Source: Hydrogenophaga sp.
GTDB lineage: Bacteria > Pseudomonadota > Gammaproteobacteria > Burkholderiales > Burkholderiaceae_C
DNA: 64,000 nt
Assembly: GCF_026125785.1 (NCBI RefSeq)
Contig: NZ_JAHCKL010000003.1
Location: 281,520-345,519 of the forward strand
Direction of reading: 5' to 3'
A model generated the notes under the pieces. That model ran no database searches, was not told the DNA's origin, and saw only the letters and a list, made by a program, of their open reading frames with translations. Positions 53,672-63,159 of the stretch are shown here, piece by piece (the first letter of the stretch is position 1; each line of letters starts with the position of its first letter). A program made the position numbers and the translations under genes.

Positions 53672-54190
53672 ATGGAAGACGCCCGCCACGAGTACCTGGG
53701 CATGAGCCTGCACCTGGCCGCCATCGACGAGGTCCATCGCGGCTATTTCGCCCATTGCGCGCGCCACGACTTCCACCTGCAGGCGTGCAAGGCCTGCGAT
53801 CTGCTGCGTTACCCGCCTGCGCCCGGCTGCCCCTGGTGCGGTGGCGCCGCGCACGCATGGCGGCGCGTCCAGGGCAGGGGCACCGTCTACTCCTACCACG
53901 AGGTGGTGCAGGCCATCCAGCCCGGGTTCAAGCCGCACACCCCCTACATGGTGCTGCTCGTGGAGCTGGACGAGCAGCGCGAAAGACCCTCCCCGCACGA
54001 AGCCTTGCGGGTGTTCGGCAATCTGGTCACACCAGACGGACGCCTGGCACCGCCCGCAGACGTCGCCCGCGTGGGCATAGGTTCGCGCGTCAGGATGGTC
54101 TACACCGACGTGGGTGAAGGCTTCTCGATTCCCCAGTGGACGCTGGACGACAGCGCCGCCCAGCCCGTGCCCTGGCGCTACCCCGGTTGA
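53672..54190 (+). CDS. DUF35 OB-fold/zinc-ribbon partner of the thiolase-like protein
   Basis: 172 residues. A rubredoxin-like zinc ribbon has CKAC (about 39-42) and CPWC (about 53-56), followed by an OB-fold domain starting GRGTVYSYHEVV. DUF35 proteins pair with thiolase-like proteins and complete their acyl-CoA site. It lies directly behind the Ltp2-like gene with an AAGGAGAA site before the ATG at 53672. Confidence 0.9.
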   Translation: MEDARHEYLGMSLHLAAIDEVHRGYFAHCARHDFHLQACKACDLLRYPPAPGCPWCGGAAHAWRRVQGRGTVYSYHEVVQAIQPGFKPHTPYMVLLVELDEQRERPSPHEALRVFGNLVTPDGRLAPPADVARVGIGSRVRMVYTDVGEGFSIPQWTLDDSAAQPVPWRYPG

Positions 54191-54230
54191 GCCGCTTCCA
54201 GGAAGCACAGCAAGCAGAAAGGACAACGCC

Positions 54231-55211
<981 letters not shown>

Positions 55212-55225
55212 CAGGACTCCCCGGC

Positions 55226-56788
55226 TCAGAGGCCGTGTTGCCGGCCGGGTGTCGGTGGTGGTGGTGCGGCGGCCGCCGCCGCGCCCGCCGTAGGGGACGC
55301 AGGCGTTTGTTGTGCGCCAGCGGCGGGCTGGCGTGCCAGCACGTCCTTGAAGTGGAGGAGCGAGAAGGATCCCGCGCCCCTTGCGCCGTCACGGGCGGCA
55401 GGGATGGCTTCGGAGGCGTGCTCCCGCGGGGCTCCGGCACCACCGGCGGCGAGCCGGGCCTCGTTCACGGCCTGCTCCAGGGCGGGCATGTGGTTGCTCA
55501 GCAGACGGTCGCTACTAGGTCCGGACATTGCTTTGTCAAACCTAAACCTGAACAACACCGGGGTCGTGCTGGCGCTGTCCGCCATCACGAAGTCAAACCC
55601 CTGGTTCTGCATATGGCGTCCGAGTCCCTGCAGTTCAGGGACTTTCGACGCGAGCAGTTCTTCCATATTCCATTGCACTATGACCTCGTCGCGTTGCTCG
55701 GGGTTCTTCGAGTGCAAGAGCGCTCGCAGCCTGCCATGCAGTTGGTCTTGGGACGGACTCATGGCTGCCGCGTCATGCCGTCCTTCGGGGGCCCTGGTGG
55801 GCACCTCGAACGCCCCCGGCGCGGGTTGTTCCGGGGGAGGCATGCCGGTCGCGGCGGAGCCTGCGCGGCCACCGCCTCCACCCGCGCCTCCGTCAGCACC
55901 CGGCGAGCCGGAAACGCCGTGCTCGTTAGAGACGGCACGGTCGAGCGCCTCGAAAGACCCCACTCGCCGAAGCGTTCCTGGAGGCGTCTCGCCTGGTGCC
56001 GCGGGGTCCATGCGTCCACCGCCACCACCCGCGCCGCCGGCGCCTCCATCGGCGGCAGCACCCGGCGCGCCGGAAACGCCGTGCTCGTCAGAGACGGCAC
56101 TGTCGAGCGCATCGAAAGACCCCATTCGGCGAAGCGGCGCTGGAGGCATCGCGTCTGCTGCCGCAGGGTCCACGCGTCCACCGCCACCGCCACCGCCACC
56201 GCCACCATCGGCGGCAGCACCCGGCGAGCCGGAAAGGCCATGCATGTGTGGGGTGGGCGGGGACCATGCGCTTGACCAGGTGAGGTCTTGCAGGGGATAG
56301 CGAGCGGCATCGGGTGGCAAAACCGCCGTGTCGGCCATGCGCTGCCTTTTCGCCGCCGCTTCGAACTCTAGCGCGCGGTGCTCGCTGTCGAAGGCGATGA
56401 AGATGTCCGGGCCTTCTCTCGCCATGGGGAAGTGCTCCATCCGCAGGCTGGCGGCGTGGCCCACCATGAAGATCACGCCGGCTTGCACACCCGCACGCAG
56501 CGAAGCATCTTCCGGAAGTGCACACAGTGCGGGGTCCTGATGCTTGAGCACGGCCTGTTCTTCTATCCACTGTTGCATGGGCGAGGCTTGCTGGGGCGAG
56601 GTCGGGAGCAACTGGCCTGCCATCTCCAGGCCAGTTTGGAGATCATCGATGTCGGAGGAGCTGGGCTTGGAACGCAGGAACTCCAAGGCGCGGTCGAGTG
56701 CGCTATCGCCTGCGACATACACCACGGTGGAGGTGTCCGGGGGTACGACGGATGGTCTGTCGGGGCCGGTGGCGTTTTGTCGTGGCAT
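55226..56788 (-). CDS. 520-residue Gly/Pro-rich repeat protein of unknown function
   Basis: No family recognised. Residues 1-180 form an acidic globular-looking part; residues 184-310 are about two and a half copies of a 50-residue unit (LRRMGSFDALDSAVSDEHGV, then SGAPGAAADGG with long Gly runs, then RxDPAAxxxxPP); residues 345-450 look globular again (VQWNMEELLASKVPELQGLG); the tail is Ala/Pro rich. No signal peptide or membrane segment. Low-complexity linkers between small domains resemble secreted effectors or scaffold proteins of host-associated bacteria, but no secretion genes are near. The start ATG (56786-56788) has AGGAG upstream. It is oriented against the neighbouring catabolic genes. 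Confidence 0.65.
   Translation of the reverse strand: MPRQNATGPDRPSVVPPDTSTVVYVAGDSALDRALEFLRSKPSSSDIDDLQTGLEMAGQLLPTSPQQASPMQQWIEEQAVLKHQDPALCALPEDASLRAGVQAGVIFMVGHAASLRMEHFPMAREGPDIFIAFDSEHRALEFEAAAKRQRMADTAVLPPDAARYPLQDLTWSSAWSPPTPHMHGLSGSPGAAADGGGGGGGGGGRVDPAAADAMPPAPLRRMGSFDALDSAVSDEHGVSGAPGAAADGGAGGAGGGGGRMDPAAPGETPPGTLRRVGSFEALDRAVSNEHGVSGSPGADGGAGGGGGRAGSAATGMPPPEQPAPGAFEVPTRAPEGRHDAAAMSPSQDQLHGRLRALLHSKNPEQRDEVIVQWNMEELLASKVPELQGLGRHMQNQGFDFVMADSASTTPVLFRFRFDKAMSGPSSDRLLSNHMPALEQAVNEARLAAGGAGAPREHASEAIPAARDGARGAGSFSLLHFKDVLARQPAAGAQQTPASPTAGAAAAAAPPPPTPGRQHGL
55829..56239 (-). repeat. in-frame tandem repeat (about 150-bp unit) inside the 520-residue protein gene
   Basis: Encodes residues 184-320: SGSPGAAADGG + Gly run + RVDP... 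+ LRRMGSFDALDSAVSDEHGV, then SGAPGAAADGG... LRRVGSFEALDRAVSNEHGV, then SGSPGADGG... The GSFxALDxAVSxEHG core occurs twice; the Gly-rich part three times with different lengths. Confidence 0.8.
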
Positions 56789-56924
56789 GGTGAGCTCCTG
56801 AGGTTGGAAAGGAAAAACCATGCTAGGCCTGTGCCTCACCGCTGGCGGGGCGTGCAACCGGCGGACACCAGAAGGTCACCGGTCGACGTGGCATGGCCAT
56901 GAGACGGCCTACCCCGGCCGGCCG

Positions 56925-56966
56925 TTGGCGTTGTGCACCGCCAGCGTCTATAATGGTATGACCATT
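56925..56966 (+). promoter_or_regulatory. promoter and operator of the 57-63 kb operon
   Basis: TTGGCG (56925-56930), 18-base spacer, perfect TATAAT (56949-56954), then the fully symmetric AATGGTATGACCATT (56952-56966) containing TGGTATGACCA. The palindrome overlaps the -10 end and the expected transcription start, exactly as in the P450 promoter. The first gene starts at 56989. Confidence 0.7.
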
Positions 56967-56988
56967 GCATCGTCACCCGGACTCCGCC

Positions 56989-57261
56989 ATGCCGTACAAG
57001 ACCATTCCCGCCCACGTGTTCCATGTGCAAGATGCCGGCGGCCGCCGCTACAAGGTGACGCGCTACGCCTGGCTGGAGAACCTGGCCGCCGAGGGGCAGC
57101 CGGAAAAGTGGAACGAGTTCTGGCACCTGCTGCTGACTGAGAACGGCGGCATCGTCGATCCGGTGGAGGACGATGAAAGGCACTTCGTGATCGACGGCAC
57201 GGGCACCGAGGTGGCGCTGGTCGAAGGCGAGACCGCCGGGCAACCCGTGGTGGCGGCCTGA
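56989..57261 (+). CDS. 90-residue conserved-looking protein, unknown
   Basis: MPYKTIPAHVFHVQDAGGRR opens a small soluble protein with a mix of charged residues (TRYAWLENLAAEGQPEKWNEFWHLL) and a C-terminal beta-rich part (HFVIDGTGTEVALVEG). No family is recognised. It is the first gene after a strong operator-bearing promoter and lies 27 bases before the hydrolase gene, so it likely belongs to the pathway. Confidence 0.6.
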   Translation: MPYKTIPAHVFHVQDAGGRRYKVTRYAWLENLAAEGQPEKWNEFWHLLLTENGGIVDPVEDDERHFVIDGTGTEVALVEGETAGQPVVAA

Positions 57262-57288
57262 TCGGGCGCGTGCCTTTCTCCTTCTCGC

Positions 57289-58155
57289 ATGCACACCACC
57301 CGCGACGTCGCCTTCTTCAGCGGGCCGCGCCTGAGGCTGGCTGGCCGGCTGTATCTGCCTGATCCGGCGCGCGACCGGCGCGCCGCCATCGTCTTCTGCC
57401 ATGGTTTCGGTGGCGTGAAGGAGGGCACGCCCGTGGGCCTGTGCACGCGCCTGGCCGACGAGGGCTTCACGATGTTCTCTTTCGACTACCGGGGCTTTGG
57501 CGCCAGTGAAGGCGAGCGCGCGCTGCTGCTGCCGCAGGAACAGGTGGAGGACGCGGTGGCGGCGCTGGAGTTCGTGGCCACGCAGGTGCCTGGCGTGGAC
57601 CCGGCGCGCATCGGCCTGTACGGCACCAGCTTTGGCGGCGGTATCGCCGCGCTGGCGGCGGCGCGCAGCCCACGCCCGTGCGCCCTGATGGTGTCGGTGC
57701 CGGTGCTCTCGGGCAGCCAGTGGATGCAGAGCGTGCACCGCTGGTACGAATTCCGCGAACTCAGGCAGCGCGCGCTGGCCGCCATCGCCCACAAGGCCGC
57801 CACCGGCGAGGTGGCGCTGTGCGAACGGCTGGACATCATGGCGCCGGAGCCGCAGTCGCTGGTGCGCTACGCGGAGAAGACGCCGATTTCACTGGAGACG
57901 GTGTGGCACCTGCTGCACCACGAGCCGATGGAGCAGGCGCACCGCATCCGGGTGCCGGTGTTCCTGTTCGGCGCGGACGACGACACCGTGGTGCCGTGCG
58001 ACCAGACGCGCCAGTTCTTCGAGCGTGTGAACACGGAGAAGCAGATGGAGATTTTTCCCAGCGGCAACCACTGGGTGGTGTACGACGAGGGCCTGCCGCG
58101 CGTGGCCGAGATGGCACGTGCCTGGTTCGCGCGCCACATGGGCCTGGCGGCATGA
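57289..58155 (+). CDS. alpha/beta hydrolase
   Basis: 288 residues. HGFGG (39-43) near the first strand, nucleophile Ser114 in GTSFGGG, acid at Asp229-231 (FGADDDTVVP) and His260 in GNHW give a complete triad. Distinct from the HSL-type esterase at 47766; it resembles peptidase S9/dienelactone-hydrolase-like enzymes. May hydrolyse an ester, lactone or C-C bond in the pathway. Stop overlaps the next ATG (ATGA). Confidence 0.9.
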   Translation: MHTTRDVAFFSGPRLRLAGRLYLPDPARDRRAAIVFCHGFGGVKEGTPVGLCTRLADEGFTMFSFDYRGFGASEGERALLLPQEQVEDAVAALEFVATQVPGVDPARIGLYGTSFGGGIAALAAARSPRPCALMVSVPVLSGSQWMQSVHRWYEFRELRQRALAAIAHKAATGEVALCERLDIMAPEPQSLVRYAEKTPISLETVWHLLHHEPMEQAHRIRVPVFLFGADDDTVVPCDQTRQFFERVNTEKQMEIFPSGNHWVVYDEGLPRVAEMARAWFARHMGLAA

Positions 58156-59303
58156 CGGCGCCCACCGGAGGCGGGCCGCTGCGCGGCGTGCGCGTGGTGG
58201 AGATGGCGGGCCTGGCGCCTGGGCCCTACGCGGCCATGATGCTGGCCGACATGGGCGCGCAGGTGCTGCGCATCGACCGGCCGGACCCGGCGCCGCGCGC
58301 CATGCCGCAGCGCTTCTATTTCACCGACCGCAACCGCCGCTCCATCGCGGTGGACCTCAAGTCGGCCGACGGGGTGGCGCTGGTGCGCCGCCTGCTGGGC
58401 CAGGCGGATGCGCTGATCGAGGGCTTTCGCCCCGGGGTGATGGAGCGCCTGGGCCTGGGACCGGACGCCTGCCTGGCGCTGAACCCGCGCCTGGTCTACG
58501 GCCGCATGACGGGCTGGGGCCAGGACGGTCCGATGGCCATGGCGCCGGGACACGACATCAACTACATCGCGCTGTCGGGCGCGCTCGAGGCCATCGGCGA
58601 GGCGGGCCGCCCGCCGGTGGTGCCGCTCAACCTGGTGGGTGACTTCGGCGGCGGTGGCATGTTCCTCGCCTTCGGCATCGCTTGCGCGTTGCTGGAGGCC
58701 TCGCGCTCGGGCCGTGGCCAGGTGGTGGACGCCGCCATGGTGGATGGCGCGGCCTCGCTCATGACCTATTTCTTCGGTTACCGCGCGGGTGGCAAATGGC
58801 CGGGGCGCGGCCGCAGCGTCACCGGCGGTGGTTCGCCGTTCTACGCCGTGTACGAGACCCGTGACGGCCGGTACGTCACCGTGGGTTCGGCCGAGCCCAA
58901 GTTCTATGCCGAGCTGCTGCGCCAGACCGGCCTGGACCAGGCGGACCTGCCCGACCGCAATGACCCGGCCAACTGGCCACTGATCCGCGAGCGGCTGCAA
59001 GCGGTGTTTCTCACCCGCACGCGCGACGAGTGGTGCGCGCAGCTGGAAACCAGCGAGACCTGCTTCGCCCCCGTGCTGGACATGGCCGAGGCCGCCGCGC
59101 ATCCACACAACGTGGCGCGCGGCACCTTCATCGAGGTCGATGGCATGGTGCAGCCCGCGCCGGCGCCGCGCTTTTCCCGCACGCCGCCGGCCACGCCCAT
59201 GGCGGGCGTGGAGCCCGGGGTGGATCTGGCGGCGGCCCTCGCGGGCTGGGGCCTGGACGCCGCCGAGATCGAGGCCCTGGCCGCCGCCGGGGTGGTCTCT
59301 TGA
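58152..59303 (+). CDS. alpha-methylacyl-CoA racemase-like CaiB/BaiF protein
   Basis: 383 residues. The start VVEMAGLAPGPYAAMMLADMGAQV is typical of AMACR-type proteins, and the racemase catalytic pair is visible: His134 in GHDINYIALSG and Asp164 in LVGDFGGGG. AMACR inverts the methyl branch at C2 of acyl-CoA esters so that beta-oxidation can proceed. Its presence hints at a 2-methyl-branched acyl-CoA, as in isoprenoid or steroid side chains. Coupled to the hydrolase upstream and to the thioesterase-like gene downstream. Confidence 0.9.
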   Translation: MTAPTGGGPLRGVRVVEMAGLAPGPYAAMMLADMGAQVLRIDRPDPAPRAMPQRFYFTDRNRRSIAVDLKSADGVALVRRLLGQADALIEGFRPGVMERLGLGPDACLALNPRLVYGRMTGWGQDGPMAMAPGHDINYIALSGALEAIGEAGRPPVVPLNLVGDFGGGGMFLAFGIACALLEASRSGRGQVVDAAMVDGAASLMTYFFGYRAGGKWPGRGRSVTGGGSPFYAVYETRDGRYVTVGSAEPKFYAELLRQTGLDQADLPDRNDPANWPLIRERLQAVFLTRTRDEWCAQLETSETCFAPVLDMAEAAAHPHNVARGTFIEVDGMVQPAPAPRFSRTPPATPMAGVEPGVDLAAALAGWGLDAAEIEALAAAGVVS

Positions 59304-60160
59304 AGGCCACGCCGCCCTGGCCCGGTGCCTGGACCGACGAGGGCCTGTGCGGTTACGCCCGGCACGTGGGCCCGCTGTGGAGCGACGGGGCGGATGCGCT
59401 GGCGCTGCGCATCGAGACCCGGCACACCAACCGCACCGGCCGCCTGCATGGCGGGATGGGCATGGGGCTGGTGGCCATGGCGCTGGCACAGGCGGCGCAG
59501 CGCGCGGTGCAGGCGGCCCGTCCAGGCGCCACTGCGGTGCTGCTCACGCAGCAATGTGAGCTGATCGACTCCGCGTTCGAGGGCGAATGGGTGGTGGCCG
59601 AGGCGCGGCTGCTGCGCACCACGCGCACCCTGGTGTTCCTCACCGCGCAGTTGTGCCACGGCGAACGGGTGCTGCTCCACGCCAGCGCGGTGTTCCAGAT
59701 CGAGGCCGATGCGCACAAGGCCGCCGTGCCGTCCTCGGCACCCGCGCCGCAGGTCCTGCCGCCGGGCTACGCCCTGCGCGAACCGGTGGATGCGTTCAGC
59801 GCCCACCTGGCCCCGATCCATGAACGCATCGATGCCCAGGGCGAGCGCTTCGGCGGTTTCCACGTCACCCCGGCTTTTCTGGACGCGCAGGGCGGTGGCG
59901 GCATCGACAACGGCATGCTGCTCCTGCTGGCCGACCTGTTCCTGGGCCGGCGCGCGCGCATGAGCAGCGGCTGGGTCTGCGTGACGGTGGGCATGGGCAT
60001 CTCTCGCCTGGCGCCGGTGCGCCTGGGCGACTGGGTGACGTTCGACAGCCGCGCCGAGGGCCAGAACGGCGAGACCGTGGTGGCCACCGGCCACTTCCGG
60101 GTGAACGAACGCCCGGTGATGAGCGCGACCAGCTTGTGGAAGATGGTGGAGAAACTGTGA
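59300..60160 (+). CDS. acyl-CoA thioesterase-like protein, two hotdog domains
   Basis: 286 residues from a TTG start (59300) overlapping the preceding stop. The first half has HTNRTGRLHGGMGMGLVAMAL, the second GGFHVTPAFLD...GIDNGMLLLLADLFLG; both resemble PaaI/acyl-CoA thioesterase hotdog units. It may hydrolyse a pathway CoA ester or act as a fused hydratase-like fold. The GTG of the Nudix gene overlaps its stop. Confidence 0.75.
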   Translation: MKATPPWPGAWTDEGLCGYARHVGPLWSDGADALALRIETRHTNRTGRLHGGMGMGLVAMALAQAAQRAVQAARPGATAVLLTQQCELIDSAFEGEWVVAEARLLRTTRTLVFLTAQLCHGERVLLHASAVFQIEADAHKAAVPSSAPAPQVLPPGYALREPVDAFSAHLAPIHERIDAQGERFGGFHVTPAFLDAQGGGGIDNGMLLLLADLFLGRRARMSSGWVCVTVGMGISRLAPVRLGDWVTFDSRAEGQNGETVVATGHFRVNERPVMSATSLWKMVEKL

Positions 60161-61056
60161 CGACGACGACAACCCCGCAGACCAGCCCGGTGCCCGCTGC
60201 CGCTGGTGACGAGCGACCGGTGCGAGCGGCCTCCACCCTGATCCTGCTGCGCGACGCGCAGCAGGGCCCGCAGGTGCTGATGCTCAAGCGCCATGGCCAG
60301 TCCGACGTGCTGGGCGGTGCCTTCGTCTTCCCCGGCGGCAAGCTCGACGCGCAGGACGCGCAACTGGACGAGGCGCGGCATTTGGACGAACGCGCCGCCG
60401 CGCTGCACGAGCGGCTGGGCGAACCGGACATCGACGCCGCCACCGCGATGGCGCTGTACGTGGCCGCGTTGCGCGAAACTTTCGAGGAGTGCGGCCTGCT
60501 GCTGGCCGAAGGCCTGGAGCAGGCGCATGCCGAGCAGGCGCGCGCGCGCCTGCTGCAAGGCCTGGCCTTCCATGTGCTGCTGGACGAGTTGGGCCTGCGC
60601 CTGCGCGTGGGCGCACTGGCGCCGTGGTCGCGCTGGGTCACGCCGCCGCACTCGCCCAACAAGCGCTTCGACACCCGGTTCTTCGTCGCCCGTGCGCCCG
60701 AGGGACTGGCGCGGCACGATGAGCGCGAGACCACCGAGGCGCGCTGGGTGCAGCCGCGCGCGGCGCTGCAGAGCTACTGGCAGGGCGAGCTCACGCTGGC
60801 GCCGCCGCAGATCATGACCCTGGCCCACCTGGCCCGACACGCCAGCGTGGACAGCGCCCTGGACGAGGCGCGCGGCCGCCGGCCCGCGCTGATCCTGCCG
60901 CACGTGCTGGGCCAGGGCGATGGCCGCACCATGTGCTACCCCGGCGACGATCTGCACCCCGTGCGCGAACGCGCCATGCCCGGGCCGCTGCGCCTGTTCT
61001 CGCGCAACCGGCGCTACGAACCCGAGGGGGGCTTCGAAGGCTTCTTTGCCGCATGA
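60157..61056 (+). CDS. Nudix hydrolase (NUDT19-like CoA diphosphatase)
   Basis: 299 residues, GTG start overlapping the previous stop. The Nudix box core LRETFEECGLLL is intact with GGAFVFPGGKLD before it; the long insertion between FPGGK and the box and the motif WVTPPHSPNKRFDTRFFVA are typical of the NUDT19/NUDT7-like group that cleave CoA and acyl-CoA. It could recycle dead-end CoA esters of the pathway. Confidence 0.88.
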   Translation: MTTTTTPQTSPVPAAAGDERPVRAASTLILLRDAQQGPQVLMLKRHGQSDVLGGAFVFPGGKLDAQDAQLDEARHLDERAAALHERLGEPDIDAATAMALYVAALRETFEECGLLLAEGLEQAHAEQARARLLQGLAFHVLLDELGLRLRVGALAPWSRWVTPPHSPNKRFDTRFFVARAPEGLARHDERETTEARWVQPRAALQSYWQGELTLAPPQIMTLAHLARHASVDSALDEARGRRPALILPHVLGQGDGRTMCYPGDDLHPVRERAMPGPLRLFSRNRRYEPEGGFEGFFAA

Positions 61057-61064
61057 GGAACGAG

Positions 61065-61874
61065 ATGGACACACCGCCGCCGGACTTCGAGACCCTGCTG
61101 CTGGAGCGGCAGGATGCGCTCGCCTGGATCACGCTGAACCGGCCCGAAGCCATGAACAGCATCAGCCCGGCCATGGTGGCCGACCTGCACGCGGCGCTGG
61201 ACTGGGTGGAGAGCCAGCCCGGTGTCCGCTGCCTCGCCATCCGCGGCGCGGGCAAGGCGTTCTGCGCGGGGGCGGACCTGCGGGCGGTGAAGTCGCTTGG
61301 CGATGAGCAGGACCGGGCGGCCGCGGTCAGCCAGTTCCTCGGGCAAGCCGGCGCGCTGCTGCGGCGCATCGAACAACTGCCGATGCCCGTGGTCGCGGCG
61401 GTTCACGGTCTGGCCCTGGCGGGTGGACTGGAGACCGTTCTCGTGTGCGACGTGGTGCTGGCGGCGGACGACGCCCGGTTTGGCGATGCGCATGCGCGCC
61501 ACGGGCTCATCCCCGGATGGGGCGGCACGGCGCGCCTGCCTCGCCGCATCGGCGCCAACCGCGCCAAATGGATGATGTTCACGGCCGAATACGTGCCGGC
61601 CGCCACCATGGCGCAGTGGGGACTGGTGCACCAGGTGGTGCCTGCCGACCGGCTCGTCGCCGAGGTCGAGGCCCTGGCGCGCCGCATGACGGACAAGAGC
61701 CCGCTGGGCCTGCGCCGCATGAAGCAACTGGTGGACGAAGGGCTGGAGCAGCCGCTGGACGTGGCGCTGCACAACGAGCGCGCCATGGTGCAGGCCCACG
61801 GCGACTCACACGACCGGCGGGAGGGGCTGCTGGCTTTTGCCGAGAAACGCGCGCCGCGCTTCAACGGCACCTGA
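61065..61874 (+). CDS. enoyl-CoA hydratase/isomerase (crotonase) family protein
   Basis: 269 residues from ATG 61065, which has GAGGAA at good spacing; an ATG at 61053 overlapping the Nudix stop is an alternative. Oxyanion-hole residues lie in AGKAFCAGADLRAV and HGLALAGGLETVLVCD; the first catalytic Glu (GGLE) is present, but the second Glu position reads AHARHGLIPGWGG, so classic hydratase activity is doubtful. It may be an isomerase, hydrolase or ring-cleaving crotonase instead. Confidence 0.85.
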   Translation: MDTPPPDFETLLLERQDALAWITLNRPEAMNSISPAMVADLHAALDWVESQPGVRCLAIRGAGKAFCAGADLRAVKSLGDEQDRAAAVSQFLGQAGALLRRIEQLPMPVVAAVHGLALAGGLETVLVCDVVLAADDARFGDAHARHGLIPGWGGTARLPRRIGANRAKWMMFTAEYVPAATMAQWGLVHQVVPADRLVAEVEALARRMTDKSPLGLRRMKQLVDEGLEQPLDVALHNERAMVQAHGDSHDRREGLLAFAEKRAPRFNGT

Positions 61875-61911
61875 TCGCGAAGACCGCTGCGCAACCAAGG
61901 AGACAACCGAC

Positions 61912-63159
61912 ATGAACGACAAGCACCGCGCCCCGACGAAGGAGCGCTTGAAGGACAGCGCCCTGGGCGGGCTGCGCATCATCGACTTCACGCACTTCAT
62001 CGCCGGACCCTTGGCCACCATGATCCTGGCCGACGCGGGTGCGGACGTGATCAAGGTGGAGAAGCCCCGGGGCGATGACCAGCGCTATTTCGCACCCGCC
62101 GAGGCCCGGCTGGACGGACAGGGGGCGAGTTTTCTCTGGGCCAACCGCAACAAGCGCAGCATCACGCTGGACCTCAAGACCGATGCCGGACGCGCGATCG
62201 CGCAGGCCCTGGTGCGCGAGGCGGACGTGGTGGTGGAGAACTTCACCTCCCGCGTGATGGCGCAATACGGCCTGGACTACGAGACGCTTTCGCGCGACAA
62301 CCCCGGGCTGATCTACTGCTCCGTCTCGGCCTTTGGGCGCAGCGGCGAGTACGCCGACCGCGCCGGCTTCGACACCATCATGCAGGCCGAGAGCGGCTTC
62401 ATGTCGTTGACGGGTCATGCCGACCGCGATGGCGTGCGCACCGGCCCGGCGGTGATCGACATGTCCTGCGCCATGATGGCCAGCAACGCCATCCTGATCG
62501 CGCTGGCCGCGCGCCATCGCACGGGGCGGGGCCAGCACGTGGACGTGCCCCTGTTTGACACCTCGGTGCTCATGACCGGCTTCATGACCGCGCAGTACCT
62601 CTTCAGCGGCAAGGTGCCCCGGCGCAACGGCAACATCAGCAACGACGTGGTGCCCAGCGGGGTGTTCCAGACCGCGGACCGGCCCCTGTTCATCACATGC
62701 AGCAGCAATGCGCTGTTTCGCCGCCTGTTCCTGGATGTGCTGAACATGCCTGAGGTGGCCAACGACCCTTCGCTGCAGACGATAGACGGCCGCATGGCGC
62801 AACGCGACCGCGTCAACGATCTGCTGAACCAGGTGCTCTCGACCGACTCGTGCGCGCATTGGCTGGCGAAGCTGGACGCCGCCAAGGTGCCCGCGGGTGC
62901 CGTGCGCACGCTGCCCGAGGCGCTGGATTCGAACGAGATGAAAGCGCGTGGCCTGGTCACGCAGATCCCCCATCCCACCGCGGGGCAGGTGCCCAATGTG
63001 GCGCTGCCGCTGCATTTTGGCGGTACGCCCGTGGTGCCGCCGGTGGCCGCGCCGCTGCTGGGGCAGCACACCGACGAGGTGTTGCGCGAGGTGCTGGGTT
63101 ACGGCGAGGACAAGATCGGCGAACTGCGCAGCGCGGGTGCGCTGGGCACCGCTACATGA
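61912..63159 (+). CDS. CaiB/BaiF class III CoA-transferase
   Basis: 415 residues. LRIIDFTHFIAGPLATMILADAGADVIKVE is the N-terminal CoA-binding part; Asp183 (VIDMS) is the candidate catalytic residue. It is the intact paralogue of the frameshifted gene at 28646-29967, with Asp at the same position, and is unlike the AMACR-type protein at 58152. It would move CoA from a donor such as succinyl-CoA to a pathway acid. AAGGAGACAA precedes the ATG; the 3' end overlaps the convergent EthD gene by 8 bases. Confidence 0.92.
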   Translation: MNDKHRAPTKERLKDSALGGLRIIDFTHFIAGPLATMILADAGADVIKVEKPRGDDQRYFAPAEARLDGQGASFLWANRNKRSITLDLKTDAGRAIAQALVREADVVVENFTSRVMAQYGLDYETLSRDNPGLIYCSVSAFGRSGEYADRAGFDTIMQAESGFMSLTGHADRDGVRTGPAVIDMSCAMMASNAILIALAARHRTGRGQHVDVPLFDTSVLMTGFMTAQYLFSGKVPRRNGNISNDVVPSGVFQTADRPLFITCSSNALFRRLFLDVLNMPEVANDPSLQTIDGRMAQRDRVNDLLNQVLSTDSCAHWLAKLDAAKVPAGAVRTLPEALDSNEMKARGLVTQIPHPTAGQVPNVALPLHFGGTPVVPPVAAPLLGQHTDEVLREVLGYGEDKIGELRSAGALGTAT

